From the NCBI GenBank assembly GCA_900110395.1, contig FODP01000015.1:1-64000 (forward strand): DNA of 64,000 nucleotides, given 5' to 3'. The translations under genes were made by a program, and so were the position numbers. Shown in pieces: positions 62,047 to 64,000 of this stretch (position 1 is the first letter of the stretch; the number at the start of each line of letters is the position of its first letter). The DNA is from Rhodospirillales bacterium URHD0017. GTDB taxonomy: Bacteria > Pseudomonadota > Alphaproteobacteria > Reyranellales > Reyranellaceae. The notes under the pieces were generated by a model that was not told where the DNA came from, searched no databases, and was given only the letters and a program-made list of their open reading frames with translations.

Positions 62047-63261
62047 GGCGAGTTCCAGCATCAGGTTGGCCAGCACCTGCGCGCCGGCCAGAAGGTCGGC
62101 CGCCTCGGTGTGCTCCTTGACGTTGTGGCTGAGGCCCGCGACCGAGGGCACGAAGATCATGGCCGTCGGGCAGAGGCGCTGCATCATCTGCGCGTCGTGG
62201 CCGGCGCCCGACGGCATGCGTCGCGTCGTGAGTCTTAGCGCGCCGGCATGGCGCTCGACACGATCGACCAAGGCCGTGTCGAAGATCACCGGCTCGAAGC
62301 GCGCCAGCACCTTGGCCTCGACCTCGACGCGCTCGGCCGCGGCGACCTCGGCGATGTGCGCCGCGACGCGGGCCTCGGCCCGCTTGAGCTTTTCCTCATC
62401 GGTGTTGCGCAGGTCGACAGTGAACACCGCACGGTTGGGCACGACGTTGATCAGGTTGGGCCGCAGCGACAGCGCTCCCACCGTAGCGACCTGGTCGCCT
62501 CCCATCTCGCGCGCGAGCCCGCGCACGAAGACGTTGACCGAGGCTGCGAGATAGCCCGCGTCGCGTCTGAGACGCATCGGCGTCGTGCCGGCATGGTTGG
62601 AGACGCCGGTCACCATGTACTCGGTCCACGAGATGCCCTGCACGCTCTCGACGACGCCGATCTGCAGCTTCTCCTCGTCGAGGATCGGGCCCTGCTCGAT
62701 ATGCAGTTCGACGAAGGCATGGGGTTTCAGCGTGCCCGGCTTGGCGGCGCCGAGATAGCCGATGCGGCGCAGCTCGTCGCCGACCGCAACGCCGTCCTTG
62801 TCGGTGGCGGCATAGGCCTCGTTGAGGCCGAGGCCGCCGGCATAGACCAGGCTGCCCATCATGTCGGGCTGGAAGCGCGCACCCTCTTCGTTGGTGAAGA
62901 AGGCGACGGCGATCGGCCGGCGCGTCGTGGTCTTGGCCTCATTCAGCGCGCGCACGACTTCGAGGCCGGCCAGCACGCCGTAATTGCCGTCATAGCGGCC
63001 GCCGGTGCGCACCGTATCGATGTGGCTGCCGGTCATCACCGGCGCCAGGTTGTCGGTGCCGGCGCGCACGCCGATCACGTTGCCGATGGCGTCGATACGC
63101 ACGTCGAGCCCCGCCGCCTTCATCCAGCCGACCAGAAGATCGCGGCCGGCCTTGTCCTCGTCGGTGAGGGCAAGCCGCGCGCAGCCGCCGCCGTCGATGG
63201 CTCCGATCGCCGCCAGTTCGTCGAGCGCGCCGAGCAGGCGCTTTTCATCGATGAGCAACAT
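62035..63261 (-). CDS. Zn-dependent amidase (N-carbamoyl-L-amino acid hydrolase / allantoate amidohydrolase type)
   Basis: This 408-residue M20-family enzyme has metal ligands in MTGSHIDTVRTGGRYDGNYGVLA near residue 78, FFTNEEGARFQPDMMGS near residue 122, and ELHIEQGPILDEE near residue 187. The dimerisation-domain text VSNHAGTTPMRLRRDAG and PSGAGHDAQMM complete the family pattern. It removes a carbamoyl or ureido group from an amino acid or allantoate. With the D-carbamoylase 1.5 kb away, the region covers both stereo forms. The exact substrate cannot be read from sequence. Confidence 0.88.
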   Translation of the reverse strand: MLLIDEKRLLGALDELAAIGAIDGGGCARLALTDEDKAGRDLLVGWMKAAGLDVRIDAIGNVIGVRAGTDNLAPVMTGSHIDTVRTGGRYDGNYGVLAGLEVVRALNEAKTTTRRPIAVAFFTNEEGARFQPDMMGSLVYAGGLGLNEAYAATDKDGVAVGDELRRIGYLGAAKPGTLKPHAFVELHIEQGPILDEEKLQIGVVESVQGISWTEYMVTGVSNHAGTTPMRLRRDAGYLAASVNVFVRGLAREMGGDQVATVGALSLRPNLINVVPNRAVFTVDLRNTDEEKLKRAEARVAAHIAEVAAAERVEVEAKVLARFEPVIFDTALVDRVERHAGALRLTTRRMPSGAGHDAQMMQRLCPTAMIFVPSVAGLSHNVKEHTEAADLLAGAQVLANLMLELASEV

Positions 63262-63379
63262 GATTTCCCCAATGACGCCAAGACCTTAGACTTGTGTACC
63301 GGACGGCGCAAAATATCACGCGCGGGTGATCCGGATTGCCTTGCAACAGCGTAGTCGGAGCGTCACTTACTAGGCTCCC

Positions 63380-64000
63380 ATGAAGCGTCTGTTCGCCCTT
63401 CTCCTGGCACTGCTCACGGCGGCTCCCGCTTTCGCCCAATCGGTGGTGCAGACCGAAAACGTGCGCGCCGAGCTTTTGGCCGATGCCTCGGCGATCAAGC
63501 CGGGCGAGCCGTTCTGGGTCGGGCTGCGCCAGACCATCCGGCCGAAGTGGCACACATACTGGAAGAACCCGGGCGATTCGGGACTGCCGACGGAGATCAC
63601 CTGGAAGCTGCCCGAGGGCGCCAAGGCCGATCCCATCGTCTGGCCGCGGCCGCACCTCTTCGATCTGAGCGGCGTCATCAACTACGGCTTCAAGGACGAG
63701 GCCACCCTGCTGGTGCGCATCACGCCGCCGGCCAACGCCTCGGGCAGCTTCAAGCTCGCCGCAGAGGCCAACTGGCTGGTGTGCGAGGACGTCTGCATCC
63801 CCGAGGACGGCAAGTTCGAACTCACCCTGCCGGTGACGGCGACCGGCGCGCCTGCACCGCCCGCCACCCGCGCGATCTTCGACAAGGCGCGCCAGCAGGT
63901 GCCGATGCAGAGCCCGTGGCCGGCGCGCTACGGCGTCGTCAAGTCGGGCGATCCCACGCTGATCGTCGAGGCCAAGGGCCTGAAGGCCGACACCATTCGC
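63380..64000 (+). CDS. DsbD/ScsB-like protein-disulfide reductase, N-terminal part (cut by window end)
   Basis: The first 207 residues are visible. A signal peptide (LFALLLALLTAAPAFAQ) is followed by a beta-rich domain with PGEPFWVGLRQTIRPKWHTYWKNPGDSGLPTEI and the WLVCEDVCIPEDG segment, the CxxxC pair of DsbD-type N-terminal domains. Full proteins go on to a membrane domain and a thioredoxin-like domain. They carry electrons from the cytosol to periplasmic thiols. Thioredoxin (trxA, 44738) is the usual donor. Confidence 0.85.
   Translation, partial: MKRLFALLLALLTAAPAFAQSVVQTENVRAELLADASAIKPGEPFWVGLRQTIRPKWHTYWKNPGDSGLPTEITWKLPEGAKADPIVWPRPHLFDLSGVINYGFKDEATLLVRITPPANASGSFKLAAEANWLVCEDVCIPEDGKFELTLPVTATGAPAPPATRAIFDKARQQVPMQSPWPARYGVVKSGDPTLIVEAKGLKADTIR

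Overview
The window is high-GC DNA (about 65-70% by eye) with short intergenic gaps, many ATGA start/stop overlaps and an alphaproteobacterial gene order. The pckA / chvI-chvG / hprK / rapZ / EIIA-Man / HPr / ahcY cluster and the tsaE-amgK-murU-addB-addA-trxA :: folC-accD ... trpA-trpB-trpF block are both typical of Alphaproteobacteria. Many solute-binding proteins, CoA and carbamoyl-amino-acid enzymes and REP-like palindromes suggest a soil or water Rhodospirillales/Reyranella-like organism. The genus is inference; no rRNA is present.

Layout. (1) 1-6.35 kb is accessory DNA. It holds a truncated Sel1-like protein, a small membrane protein, a GIY-YIG/coiled-coil/membrane protein and a decayed tyrosine integrase. 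Two tRNA 3'-end fragments follow, then a compact DUF3489-DUF2924-serine recombinase module that stops at an intact tRNA-Gln(TTG). (2) 6.4-16.2 kb is metabolic: a flavin reductase, a CHAD protein, a CobW-type metallochaperone, leuCD with a NitT/TauT-type ABC transporter, a TctC-type binding protein and a ModA-like binding protein. (3) 16.2-24.7 kb holds a VapBC-type pair, a crotonase, a TetR regulator with a divergent membrane protein, full-length polA, two tandem secreted six-cysteine proteins of unknown function, a GST and two small envelope proteins. (4) 24.9-35.9 kb holds an adenylate cyclase and the carbon/phosphotransfer regulatory block from pckA to ahcY. (5) 36-45 kb is one long operon for tRNA t6A synthesis, peptidoglycan recycling, AddAB recombination and thioredoxin. 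(6) 45-54 kb holds folC, accD, a DD-carboxypeptidase, a glyoxalase-II-like hydrolase, trpA, trpB, a RidA protein, trpF and pyrF. (7) 54-64 kb holds a DUF2442/DUF4160 pair with a frameshift, glpK, a polyprenyl diphosphate synthase, a methyltransferase, an S49 peptidase, a Gdx-type exporter, D- and L-specific carbamoyl-amino-acid hydrolases, uronate dehydrogenase and the start of a DsbD-like gene.

The most noteworthy structures are the tRNA-bounded island with nested integration scars, a REP-like repeat family whose hairpin arms covary between copies, the six-cysteine tandem paralogues behind polA, the RidA gene inside the trp block, the frameshifted DUF4160 gene, and hairpins that overlap the tsaE start codon and may control ahcY. 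No CRISPR array, rRNA, complete insertion sequence or clearly new defence system was found.
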